11,924 nucleotides of DNA, from contig JAVEEH010000048.1 of NCBI GenBank assembly GCA_030840545.1, forward strand, positions 1 through 11,924. The letters are read 5' to 3'. The DNA is from Frankiaceae bacterium (lineage in GTDB: Bacteria > Actinomycetota > Actinomycetes > JAFAQI01). The notes under the pieces are model-generated. The model saw only the letters and a list, made by a program, of their open reading frames with translations, had not been told where the DNA came from and made no database searches. The position numbers were made by a program, and so were the translations under genes. Below are positions 1 through 5,848 of this stretch, piece after piece (within the stretch, counting starts at the first letter, position 1; every line of letters starts with the position of its first letter).

Positions 1-876
1 CGCTACCGGTCCGTCGTACGGCACCTGGCGCTCGGCAGCGACGGCCACCCGGCGCGGATCTTCGTCGACCAGCGCCCGGCCACACTCACCAGCCCGGTGC
101 GGGCCGGCGACCGGATCGTCGTCAAGCCCGGCGCCGACCGGAGCGAGCCGACCGAGACGGTGACGGTGCCGATCGCTCCGCCGGCGCCGTCAGCTCTCTA
201 CGTCGGGAGCCGTTCGGGCACTTTGCGCGTCGTCCGCGGCTCCATGTCACACGAGACCGTGTCTCAGCGGGTCGTCCGACCGCCCCGGGTGGGTCATCTG
301 GTGCGCCCCGGCGCGGTGGCGCTCACCTTCGACGACGGCCCGTCCGATGCCTGGACCTACCGGGTGCTCAAGCTGCTGGAGAAGCACCATGTGCACGCGA
401 CGTTCTGCCTCATCGGCCGACAGGTCGCGACGCGGGCTCGCCTCGTGCAGCGGATGGTTCACGACGGCAACCAGCTGTGCGACCACACCTGGGACCACGA
501 CCTTGCGCTCCGCACCCGCCCGCAGGGTCAGATCGACCTCGAGATCCGCCGGGCGGCGCGGGCCATCACCCACGCCAGCCACGGCGTCCGGCCGACGTTC
601 TTCCGCGCGCCGGGCGGCGAGTGGACCCCGCGGATCGAGGCAGCGGCCCGGGCCCAGGGGATGACCCCGCTCAAGTGGACGGTGGACCCGCGCGACTGGG
701 CCCGGCCGGGCGTGAAGAGCATCCTGCGCACGGTCTATGCCGAGCTCCGGCCCGGCGGCGTGATCCTCATGCACGACGGCGGTGGCAACCGGGCGGAGAG
801 TTTTGCCGCCCTGCAGGTGCTGCTGCGCCGATTGCCCAAGATGGGCTACCACTTCGTCGTTCCCCCGGCCGGCTGA
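1..876 (+). CDS. Polysaccharide deacetylase (NodB/CE4 fold), 5' end outside window
   Basis: The frame is open from base 1, so the gene starts upstream; 291 residues are visible. The GTG at 97 lies inside a continuous coding stretch and is probably not the start. The C-terminal ~190 residues carry the carbohydrate esterase 4 motifs in order: TFDDGP (nt 325-342, catalytic base Asp and metal Asp), HTWDH (484-498, two metal His), RAPGG (604-618), DPRDW (685-699) and LMHDGGG (766-786). Known family role: metal-dependent removal of N- or O-acetyl groups from cell-wall glycans such as peptidoglycan or chitin-like oligomers, outside the membrane. The ~100 residues before the catalytic domain look beta-rich (two short GDRIVVKPG / GTLRVVRG stretches) and may be a wall-associated module; that is inference. 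Any signal peptide or membrane anchor would be in the missing part. The substrate cannot be told from the sequence. Confidence 0.93.
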   Translation, partial: RYRSVVRHLALGSDGHPARIFVDQRPATLTSPVRAGDRIVVKPGADRSEPTETVTVPIAPPAPSALYVGSRSGTLRVVRGSMSHETVSQRVVRPPRVGHLVRPGAVALTFDDGPSDAWTYRVLKLLEKHHVHATFCLIGRQVATRARLVQRMVHDGNQLCDHTWDHDLALRTRPQGQIDLEIRRAARAITHASHGVRPTFFRAPGGEWTPRIEAAARAQGMTPLKWTVDPRDWARPGVKSILRTVYAELRPGGVILMHDGGGNRAESFAALQVLLRRLPKMGYHFVVPPAG

Positions 877-928
877 GTCCTCCAACCGGCTGCCCGGCGG
901 GTGGCCCTGCGCGTACGGTGAGAAGCGC

Positions 929-934
929 AGGAGG
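929..934 (+). promoter_or_regulatory. Ribosome binding site fixing the receiver-protein start
   Basis: AGGAGG ends 5 nt before the GTG at 940. The other in-frame GTG, at 934, overlaps this Shine-Dalgarno sequence and so cannot use it. The site therefore favours 940 as the start. Confidence 0.7.
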
Positions 935-939
935 TGCCC

Positions 940-1293
940 GTGGCCCAGGTTGTCGTCGCCGATGACGACGAAGGCGTTCGCGTGCTGTTGCGGCTCAACC
1001 TCGAGATCGAGGGCCACAAGGTGGTGGGCGAAGCCGCGGACGGCAGCGCGGCGCTCGCCGTCATGAGCGAGTCCCGGCCTGATGTGCTGGTGCTGGACAT
1101 GATGATGCCCGGCACCAACGGGGCCGACGTGCTGCGCGAGCTGAGCCGGCGCGCCGTCGGCGACCGGCCCTGCGTCGTGGCCTATTCGGCCTCTCCCACC
1201 CATCTCGAGCTCGCCGGCCAGCTCGGAGCCGATGCGACGGTCCTCAAGTCGGGCGACATGACCGTGCTGCTCGCCGCCGTCGGGGACTGTTGA
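940..1293 (+). CDS. Receiver-only (CheY-like) response regulator
   Basis: A 117-residue stand-alone REC domain. Visible are the acidic cluster D8-D10, phosphoacceptor D53 in VLVLDMMMPG, the switch Ser S83 in VVAYSAS and the conserved Lys K103 in VLKSGD. The residues needed for phosphorylation are therefore all present. There is no DNA-binding or enzymatic output domain, and the gene ends right after the REC fold. Known for the type: such proteins pass a signal by protein-protein contact or in a phosphorelay. No histidine kinase adjoins it; the nearest one (SenX3, ~4.5 kb away on the other strand) has its own partner, so the cognate kinase is unknown. It lies 63 nt after the deacetylase and 76 nt before fmdB, and could be monocistronic. 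The start is set by AGGAGG at 929-934. Confidence 0.9.
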   Translation: MAQVVVADDDEGVRVLLRLNLEIEGHKVVGEAADGSAALAVMSESRPDVLVLDMMMPGTNGADVLRELSRRAVGDRPCVVAYSASPTHLELAGQLGADATVLKSGDMTVLLAAVGDC

Positions 1294-1324
1294 GGTTGGC
1301 GATTCGGCCTCGGACAAGGCATCA

Positions 1325-1351
1325 TTAGCAGTCGAGAGCACCGAGTGCCAG
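1325..1351 (+). promoter_or_regulatory. CIRCE-like inverted repeat (candidate HrcA operator) upstream of fmdB
   Basis: TTAGCAGTC (1325-1333), nine bases, then GAGTGCCAG (1343-1351). The known CIRCE consensus is TTAGCACTC-N9-GAGTGCTAA, so 15 of 18 arm positions match and the 9-nt spacer is exact. It lies 8 nt before the AAGGAGGG ribosome binding site of fmdB, where a repressor would block transcription. A weak promoter-like pair, TTGGCG (1296-1301) and CATCAT (1320-1325), just precedes it. HrcA binding is inferred; the two arms pair imperfectly with each other. Confidence 0.5.
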
Positions 1352-1369
1352 CGCCCGCAAGGAGGGTCG

Positions 1370-1735
1370 ATGCCGACCTATCAGTACGCCTGCACGAGCT
1401 GCGGCGAGCGCTTGGAGGTCGTGCAGAAGTTCAGTGACGACCCGCTGGCCGAGTGCCCGGCCTGCGGCGGCGCGCTGCGCAAGGTCTTCTCCGCGGTCGG
1501 GGTCGTCTTCAAGGGGTCGGGCTTCTACAAGACCGACAGCCGGGCCAAGTCGAAGTCCGCAGCCTCCTCGACGTCCTCCCCGACCTCGTCGGACGCTGCC
1601 GGCGGCACCTCCAGCGGCGACAGCACGTCGAGCGGCACGTCCGGTGAGACGGCGAAGCCGGCCACCGAGGCCAAGCCGGCGTCCGGGTCGAAGCCCTCCG
1701 GCGACAAGCCGTCATCCGGCGACCGGGTCGCCTGA
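1370..1735 (+). CDS. FmdB-family zinc-ribbon protein with low-complexity tail
   Basis: A 121-residue protein that starts with the FmdB signature MPTYQYACTSCG. The four zinc ligands are C8/C11 and C29/C32 (CTSC and CPAC), followed by the family's LRKVFSAVGVVFKGSGFYKTD stretch (to about residue 56). From residue ~58 to the end it is a disordered tail of Ser, Thr, Gly, Lys, Pro and Ala, typical of the actinobacterial members. The family is named after a putative regulator of formamidase/amidase genes, but the real role of most members is unknown. The start is clear: AAGGAGGG at 1359-1366, just before ATG 1370. A CIRCE-like repeat directly upstream suggests heat-shock or HrcA control. The downstream SAF gene follows after 95 nt. 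Confidence 0.92.
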   Translation: MPTYQYACTSCGERLEVVQKFSDDPLAECPACGGALRKVFSAVGVVFKGSGFYKTDSRAKSKSAASSTSSPTSSDAAGGTSSGDSTSSGTSGETAKPATEAKPASGSKPSGDKPSSGDRVA

Positions 1736-1800
1736 CTCCACAGCCGGCGGGGAACATCCCCAGCCTTCCCGCGACCGGGCCGCGGTCCGGGCGGCGGCCA

Positions 1801-1806
1801 TAGGGT
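1801..1806 (+). promoter_or_regulatory. Possible -10 element (TAGGGT) for the SAF-domain gene
   Basis: TAGGGT fits the actinobacterial TANNNT pattern and is 24 nt before ATG 1831, with a GAGGGAG ribosome binding site between (1818-1824). No convincing -35 element is seen in the GC-rich upstream DNA, so this is weak support only. Confidence 0.25.
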
Positions 1807-1830
1807 CTGCCTCGCCCGAGGGAGTGAGGC

Positions 1831-2481
1831 ATGGACGAAGCAGCGCTGCGCGACATCGGCGGGCGGCTCATCGACACGCTTGGCGGCCGCCGCAGGCTGC
1901 TGGCCGCCGGCTTCGCTGCGGTCGCCGTCGTCGCCGGCCTGCGTGCCGTCGCGCCGCCCGGCGCCCCGACGGTCTCGGTGTGGTCGGCCGCGCATGACCT
2001 GACCGGCGGTCGGCCGCTGACCGCGGCGGACCTCGACCTGGTCGCCCTGCCGGTGGCCGATGTGCCCGCCGGGGCGCTCCGGGCCGGGGCCCGGATCACC
2101 GGACGCCTACTGGCGGCCCCGGTGCGTCGCGGCGAGCCCCTCACCGATGTCCGGCTGCTCGAGCCCGCACTGCTCGCGGCGCTCCCGGAGCCCGGCCTGG
2201 TCGCGGTGCCGGTGCGCGTTGCCGACGGCTCGGCCGCCGCCGCGCTCGTCCATGCCGGCGACGTCGTCGATGTCCTTGCGGTGGCTGATCCCGTCGGTGG
2301 AGGTCCGGCGCGACCGTCGACGGTGGCGGCCGGCGTCCGGGTGCTCGCCGTACCGGGCCGTGACGGTGGCACAGGAGACGGCGGCGGGCTGGTCGTGCTC
2401 GCGACCAGCCCCGCCCAGGCCCGGGCACTGGCCCAGGCATCGGCCGTCACCCGGCTCAGCCTCGCCCTGGAACGGCCGTGA
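1831..2481 (+). CDS. SAF-domain / CpaB (RcpC)-like membrane-anchored protein
   Basis: A 216-residue protein. Residues ~1-20 are cytoplasmic and end in basic GGRRR, one transmembrane helix spans ~22-41 (LLAAGFAAVAVVAGL), and the rest should be outside the membrane. Residues ~50-115 look like an SAF domain (AAHDLTGGRPLTAADLDLVALP ... GRLLAAPVRRGEPLT), and ~125-210 resemble the RcpC/CpaB C-terminal domain (VAVPVRVADG, VHAGDVVDVLAV, LATSPAQARALAQAS). CpaB proteins take part in Flp/tight-adherence pilus export, but no other pilus gene is visible here. Lone SAF proteins of this size are common in actinomycetes and their function is unclear. The ATG has a GAGGGAG ribosome binding site. The stop overlaps the next start by 4 nt (GTGA), so the two genes are probably translated together. 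Confidence 0.82.
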   Translation: MDEAALRDIGGRLIDTLGGRRRLLAAGFAAVAVVAGLRAVAPPGAPTVSVWSAAHDLTGGRPLTAADLDLVALPVADVPAGALRAGARITGRLLAAPVRRGEPLTDVRLLEPALLAALPEPGLVAVPVRVADGSAAAALVHAGDVVDVLAVADPVGGGPARPSTVAAGVRVLAVPGRDGGTGDGGGLVVLATSPAQARALAQASAVTRLSLALERP

Positions 2482-4064
2482 CCGTCGACACCTATCCGGT
2501 CTGGGGCTGGGCGCGTGACCCGGCCGAGGCACCGACAGTGGCCGACCTCGAGGCGATGTCACCGCTGGTGGCCGAGCACCTCGGGCTGCCCGTGCAGCCA
2601 CCCGAGCGTCCGGCCGGGTTGCCCGAGCTGCCGCCCGACCGGGTCAGCTCACGCATGCCGGCGGCCCTGGCCGAGCTGTCGTCCGCCGCGCCACTCGACC
2701 GGGCCCGGCACGCTCTGGGCCGCTCTTACCGCGACATCGTGCGCGGCATCCGCGGGCAGCTCGACCATGTCCCGGACGTCGTCCTGCGGCCACTCACCGA
2801 AGCACACGTTGCCGCCGCCCTCGACTGGTGCGCCGAGGCGCGCGTCGCGGTCATCCCCTACAGCGGGGGGACCAGCGTCGTCGGCGGGGTCGAGCCCGCG
2901 GTGGGCGACGGGTTCGCGGGGGTGCTGTCCCTCGACCTCGAGCTGCTTGCCGGCGTCGTCGAGGTCGACGCCGTCTCGCGGGCGGCCCGGGTGCGCGCCG
3001 GCACACCGGGCCCGCGGCTGGAGGCAGAGCTGCGACCGCACGGACTGACCGCACGGTTCTTCCCCCAGTCCTTCGAGCGGTCGACCGTCGGCGGGTGGGT
3101 GGTCACCCGAGCCGCCGGCCACTTCTCCACCCGGCTGACCCACATCGACGACCTCGTCGAGTCGGTGCGAGCGGTGACCCCGGCCGGCGTCTGGGAGTCC
3201 CGCCGGCTCCCGGGCTCGGGAGCAGGGCCCAGCCCGGACCGGCTGATGCTCGGCAGCGAGGGGACGCTCGGCGTCGTCACCGAGATGTGGCTGCGCGTGC
3301 AGCCCCGGCCGGATCATCGCTGGGCAGCGACCCTGGGAGCTCCGTCGTTCGCCGCCGGTGCGGCGGCGGTCCGGGCATTGCTGCACGACGGTTTGCTGCC
3401 GGCCACGTGCCGGTTGATCGACGGCACTGAGGCGGCGACCGCAGGCACCTTGAGCACGGGTGAGGCCGCACTCGTGCTCGGCTTCGAGTCCTTCGGCGCA
3501 CCGGTCGGACCGGCTGCGGACCGCGCGCTCGAGCTGTGCGGCGACGCCGGCCTGCGCGTTGTCGAGGCCGGCGATCGCGGCGGGTCGGGCGAGGCCTGGC
3601 GCTCGTCGTTCGTCCGCGCACCTTATGTCCGTGAGCAGCTGATCCTGCTCGGCCTGCTCGTCGAGACGTTCGAGACAGCCGTCACGTGGGATCGCCTCGA
3701 CCGCCTCGTCGCCGAGGTCACGGCAGCCACCGAGCGGGCACTGGCACAGGTCTGCGGCGCCGGCCGCGTGACCTGCCGGCTGACCCACGTCTACCCGGAC
3801 GGGGCGGCGCCCTATTTCACCGTCATGGCCCCCGCGCGCCGCGGCAGCGAGCTGTCGCAATGGGCAGAGATCAAGGCGGCCGCCAGCGAGGCGCTGCTCA
3901 CGGCCGGCGGCACGATCACCCACCACCACGCTGTCGGCCGGGACCACCGCCGGTGGTACGACGCGCAGCGCCCCGACGTCTTCGCCGCTGCGCTGGCGGG
4001 CGCGAAGGCAGCGCTCGATCCGGCCGGCATCCTCAACCCGGGGGTGCTGCTCGACCCGCGGTGA
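2478..4064 (+). CDS. FAD-binding oxidase, alkylglycerone-phosphate synthase (AGPS)-like
   Basis: A 528-residue member of the VAO/PCMH flavoprotein family. The N-terminal part (HALGRSYRDIVRG, residues ~75-90) matches the AGPS-type lead-in. The FAD domain shows PYSGGTSVVGGV (127-138), RFFPQSFERSTVGGW (193-207) and LMLGSEGTLGVVTE (256-269). The C-terminal cap shows ETFETAVTWDR (396-406), YFT (446-448) and the triple His H482-H484 in GGTITHHHAVG, then a typical KAALDPAGILNPG end. The ETFET and HHH motifs are hallmarks of alkyldihydroxyacetonephosphate synthase, which swaps an acyl for an alkyl chain in ether-lipid synthesis. Bacterial homologues may instead oxidise hydroxy acids or other lipid precursors; the substrate is not evident. 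It starts with GTG inside the stop of the SAF gene. Confidence 0.85.
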   Translation: MTVDTYPVWGWARDPAEAPTVADLEAMSPLVAEHLGLPVQPPERPAGLPELPPDRVSSRMPAALAELSSAAPLDRARHALGRSYRDIVRGIRGQLDHVPDVVLRPLTEAHVAAALDWCAEARVAVIPYSGGTSVVGGVEPAVGDGFAGVLSLDLELLAGVVEVDAVSRAARVRAGTPGPRLEAELRPHGLTARFFPQSFERSTVGGWVVTRAAGHFSTRLTHIDDLVESVRAVTPAGVWESRRLPGSGAGPSPDRLMLGSEGTLGVVTEMWLRVQPRPDHRWAATLGAPSFAAGAAAVRALLHDGLLPATCRLIDGTEAATAGTLSTGEAALVLGFESFGAPVGPAADRALELCGDAGLRVVEAGDRGGSGEAWRSSFVRAPYVREQLILLGLLVETFETAVTWDRLDRLVAEVTAATERALAQVCGAGRVTCRLTHVYPDGAAPYFTVMAPARRGSELSQWAEIKAAASEALLTAGGTITHHHAVGRDHRRWYDAQRPDVFAAALAGAKAALDPAGILNPGVLLDPR

Positions 4065-4127
4065 CGTTGCCCGGGGTGCGGTGTCGGGCCAGTATGGGCG
4101 CGCCCCGGCGCGGGGTGGTCCGATCCT

Positions 4128-4133
4128 GGAGGG
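4128..4133 (+). promoter_or_regulatory. Ribosome binding site fixing the mscL start
   Basis: GGAGGG lies 4 nt before ATG 4138. The frame is open upstream to 4081, but only the ATG at 4138 has a ribosome binding site, and it gives the conserved MscL N-terminus (FKKFLLRGNVVDLAV). Confidence 0.75.
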
Positions 4134-4137
4134 TCAC

Positions 4138-4536
4138 ATGAGCGGCTTCAAGAAGTTCCTGCTCCGCGGCAACGTGGTCGACCTGGCCGTGGCCGTGGTC
4201 ATCGGCGCTGCCTTTGGCACCGTCATCGCGTCATTCGTGAAGAACCTGCTCACACCATTGATCTCGATCCCCGGCAAGAAGGATTTCTCCTCGCTGCACT
4301 TCACGATCCACGGCAGCACGTTTCACTACGGCACCTTTCTCAACGACCTCATCGCCTTCCTGATCATCGCCGCCGCCGTCTACTTCTTCGTCGTACTCCC
4401 GATCAACCGGCTGATGGAGCGGTTCAAGCCGACGCCGGAGGAGCCGACGCCGGTGAAGGAGTGCACAGAATGCCTGTCGTCGATCCCCGCCGGCGCGCGC
4501 AAGTGCGCGTTCTGTGCATCGGTGCAGAAGGCCTGA
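4138..4536 (+). CDS. mscL: Large-conductance mechanosensitive channel MscL
   Basis: A 132-residue protein with the classic amphipathic N-terminus (MSGFKKFLLRGNVVDLAVAV). The pore helix TM1 spans ~15-45 (VVIGAAFGTVIASFVKNLLTPL), a periplasmic loop ~46-68 follows, and TM2 spans ~70-92 (LIAFLIIAAAVYFFVVLPI). Known role: a pentameric membrane pore that opens under tension to release solutes on hypo-osmotic shock. The cytoplasmic C-terminus carries four cysteines, C109/C112 and C123/C126 (CTEC and CAFC), a zinc-ribbon-like hairpin seen in many actinobacterial MscL proteins and absent from E. coli MscL. It follows the AGPS-like gene by 73 nt. Its stop codon is only 5 nt from the stop of the converging small gene. 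Confidence 0.96.
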   Translation: MSGFKKFLLRGNVVDLAVAVVIGAAFGTVIASFVKNLLTPLISIPGKKDFSSLHFTIHGSTFHYGTFLNDLIAFLIIAAAVYFFVVLPINRLMERFKPTPEEPTPVKECTECLSSIPAGARKCAFCASVQKA

Positions 4537-4541
4537 CCTCG

Positions 4542-4679
4542 TCAGTCCCCGTGGTGCGGCGGCACCTCGTCGAGAAAGCGGCGCAGGTCATCGGTCGACT
4601 CGAGGTCGTCGCCCCAACCCGGGTCGGTCTCGTCCGTCGCGCGATCGGGCAGCGTCGGCCCTTCCCGCGGGTCTGACAT
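4542..4679 (-). CDS. Small acidic 45-residue protein, coupled to the CBS gene
   Basis: The ATG at 4679 shares one base with the stop of the CBS gene (TGATG), a typical reinitiation junction. The reading frame runs 45 codons to TGA at 4544-4542. The product is hydrophilic and strongly acidic, with no membrane segment or cysteine. Two stretches stand out: DETDPGWGDD in the middle and a C-terminal DLRRFLDEVPPHHGD. I recall small actinobacterial hypothetical proteins with a similar D-x-GWG plus RPPH ending, but I cannot confirm a match here. The function is unknown. Its position as last gene after senX3-regX3-CBS suggests co-expression with phosphate signalling. The TGATG coupling, acidic composition and codon use like the neighbours support a real gene. 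Confidence 0.62.
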   Translation of the reverse strand: MSDPREGPTLPDRATDETDPGWGDDLESTDDLRRFLDEVPPHHGD

Positions 4680-5146
4680 CAGTCCAGGTCACCCGGCTCG
4701 ATGCGGGCGAGGCGACGGGTCCGCACCAGCTCGTCCGCGCGGATATCACCGCCGGCGTTCTCTCCCGGTTCGTTACCGAGAGCCGCGAGGACACCACACA
4801 GGTCACGCTGGCTGACCATGCCGACCACCTTGCCGTCGAGGACGACCGGCAGATGCCGGATCCAGCGGGTGGCCATGTGACGAGCCGCCTCGTGCAACGA
4901 CGTGTCGGGGTCGACGGTGAGCACGGTGCGCGTCATCACGGCGCTCACCGGCGTGGCGTCCAGGTCGGCCCCGCGCGCCACCGCCTTCATCAGGTCCCGC
5001 TCGGTGACGATGCCGAGCAGGGCGTCGTCCTCCATCACCAGCAACGAGCCGGTCTGCTGGTTCCACATGCGGTTGGCGGCGGCGCGCAACGGGTCAGCCG
5101 GTGACTCCGTCACGCTGGCCCGCGTCATGATCTCGGCAACCCGCAC
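4679..5146 (-). CDS. Two-CBS-domain protein downstream of regX3
   Basis: A 155-residue protein. The first CBS domain (~7-62) begins IMTRASVTESPADPLRAAA and ends LLGIVTERDLMKAV. The second (~68-126) begins AVMTRTVLTVDPDTSLHEAA and ends VVGMVSQRDLCGVL. A ~30-residue charged tail follows. CBS pairs (Bateman modules) usually bind adenosine nucleotides such as AMP, ATP or SAM and sense energy state; here there is no attached enzyme or transporter domain. The GTG start at 5146 gives the usual MRVAEIMTR opening; the only nearby alternative, ATG at 5128, would cut into the domain. No strong ribosome binding site is seen, so translation may depend on regX3, whose stop is 21 nt upstream. The stop overlaps the next small gene by 1 nt. 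Confidence 0.88.
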   Translation of the reverse strand: MRVAEIMTRASVTESPADPLRAAANRMWNQQTGSLLVMEDDALLGIVTERDLMKAVARGADLDATPVSAVMTRTVLTVDPDTSLHEAARHMATRWIRHLPVVLDGKVVGMVSQRDLCGVLAALGNEPGENAGGDIRADELVRTRRLARIEPGDLD

Positions 5147-5167
5147 GCCGTCAGACTAGAGGGCCGC

Positions 5168-5848
5168 TCAGGGCTCGAACTTGTAGCCGAGGCCGCGCAC
5201 GGTGAGCAGGTGCCTGGGCTGGGCCGGATCCGGTTCGACCTTGGCCCGGACCCGCTTGACGTGGACGTCGAGGGTCTTGGTGTCGCCGACGTAGTCGCTG
5301 CCCCAGATGCGGTCGATGAGCTGCCCGCGGGTCAGCACCCGCCCCGAGTTGCGCAGCAAGAACTCCAGCAGCTCGAACTCCTTCAGCGGCATCGCGGCGG
5401 TGCTGCCGTTGACGGTGACGACGTGTCGGTCGACGTCCATCCGCACCGGACCGCATTCGAGCACTGACGTCGCGAGCTCCTCCGGCTCCCCCCGCCGGCG
5501 CAGCACGGCACGGATGCGCGCCAGCAGCTCGCGGGCGGAGAACGGCTTGGTCACGTAGTCGTCGGCGCCGATCTCGAGGCCCACGACCTTGTCGACCTCG
5601 GCGTCCTTCGCGGTCAGCATGATGACCGGAACGTCGGATCGCTGCCGGAGCTGACGGCACACCTCGAGCCCCGACAGACCGGGCAGCATCAGGTCGAGCA
5701 GCACGAGGTCGGCGCCGCCACGGTCGAACTCCTCGAGACCTTCGGGACCCGTCATCGACACCGCGACCTCGAAGCCCTCCTTGCGCAGCATGTAGGACAG
5801 CGCGTCGGAGAAGGACTCCTCGTCCTCGACCACGAGGATGCGTGTCAC
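5168..5848 (-). CDS. regX3: Response regulator RegX3 (OmpR/PhoB family)
   Basis: A 226-residue protein. The receiver domain (1-~115) has the acidic pocket E8/D9/E10, phosphoacceptor D52 (VLLDLMLPG), T79 and K101 (YVTKPF). The C-terminal ~100 residues are a winged-helix DNA-binding domain of the OmpR/PhoB class (LKEFELLEFLLRNSGRVLTRGQLIDRIWG ... DVHVKRVRAKVE ... VRGLGYKFEP). Pairing with an adjacent SenX3-type kinase and with phoU-pst marks it as the phosphate regulator RegX3 (PhoP in Streptomyces). Known role: when phosphorylated it binds tandem TTCAC-type PHO boxes and activates phosphate-scavenging genes; two such arrays are in this window. It starts with GTG overlapping the senX3 stop by 4 nt (GTGA), with GGGAG (5852-5856) just upstream. 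Confidence 0.95.
   Translation of the reverse strand: MTRILVVEDEESFSDALSYMLRKEGFEVAVSMTGPEGLEEFDRGGADLVLLDLMLPGLSGLEVCRQLRQRSDVPVIMLTAKDAEVDKVVGLEIGADDYVTKPFSARELLARIRAVLRRRGEPEELATSVLECGPVRMDVDRHVVTVNGSTAAMPLKEFELLEFLLRNSGRVLTRGQLIDRIWGSDYVGDTKTLDVHVKRVRAKVEPDPAQPRHLLTVRGLGYKFEP

Noticed and set aside
97..99. GTG at 97 as start of the deacetylase
   Set aside because: The frame is open to base 1 and the upstream residues continue the same module (RIFVDQRPATL before VRAGDRIVV). No ribosome binding site precedes 97.
247..1341. Long open frame on the - strand opposite the deacetylase and receiver genes (364 codons)
   Set aside because: GC-rich codon bias leaves antisense frames open. The product has no recognisable domain, is His/Arg/Gly/Ala-rich, and lies opposite two genes with clear family motifs.
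1561..1732. Repetitive-looking Ser/Thr/Lys/Pro coding stretch as a possible DNA repeat
   Set aside because: It is the low-complexity tail of the FmdB protein. No tandem DNA unit repeats regularly.
4081..4137. Upstream extension of MscL by 19 residues
   Set aside because: The extension has no family counterpart, and the GGAGGG directly before ATG 4138 sets the start.
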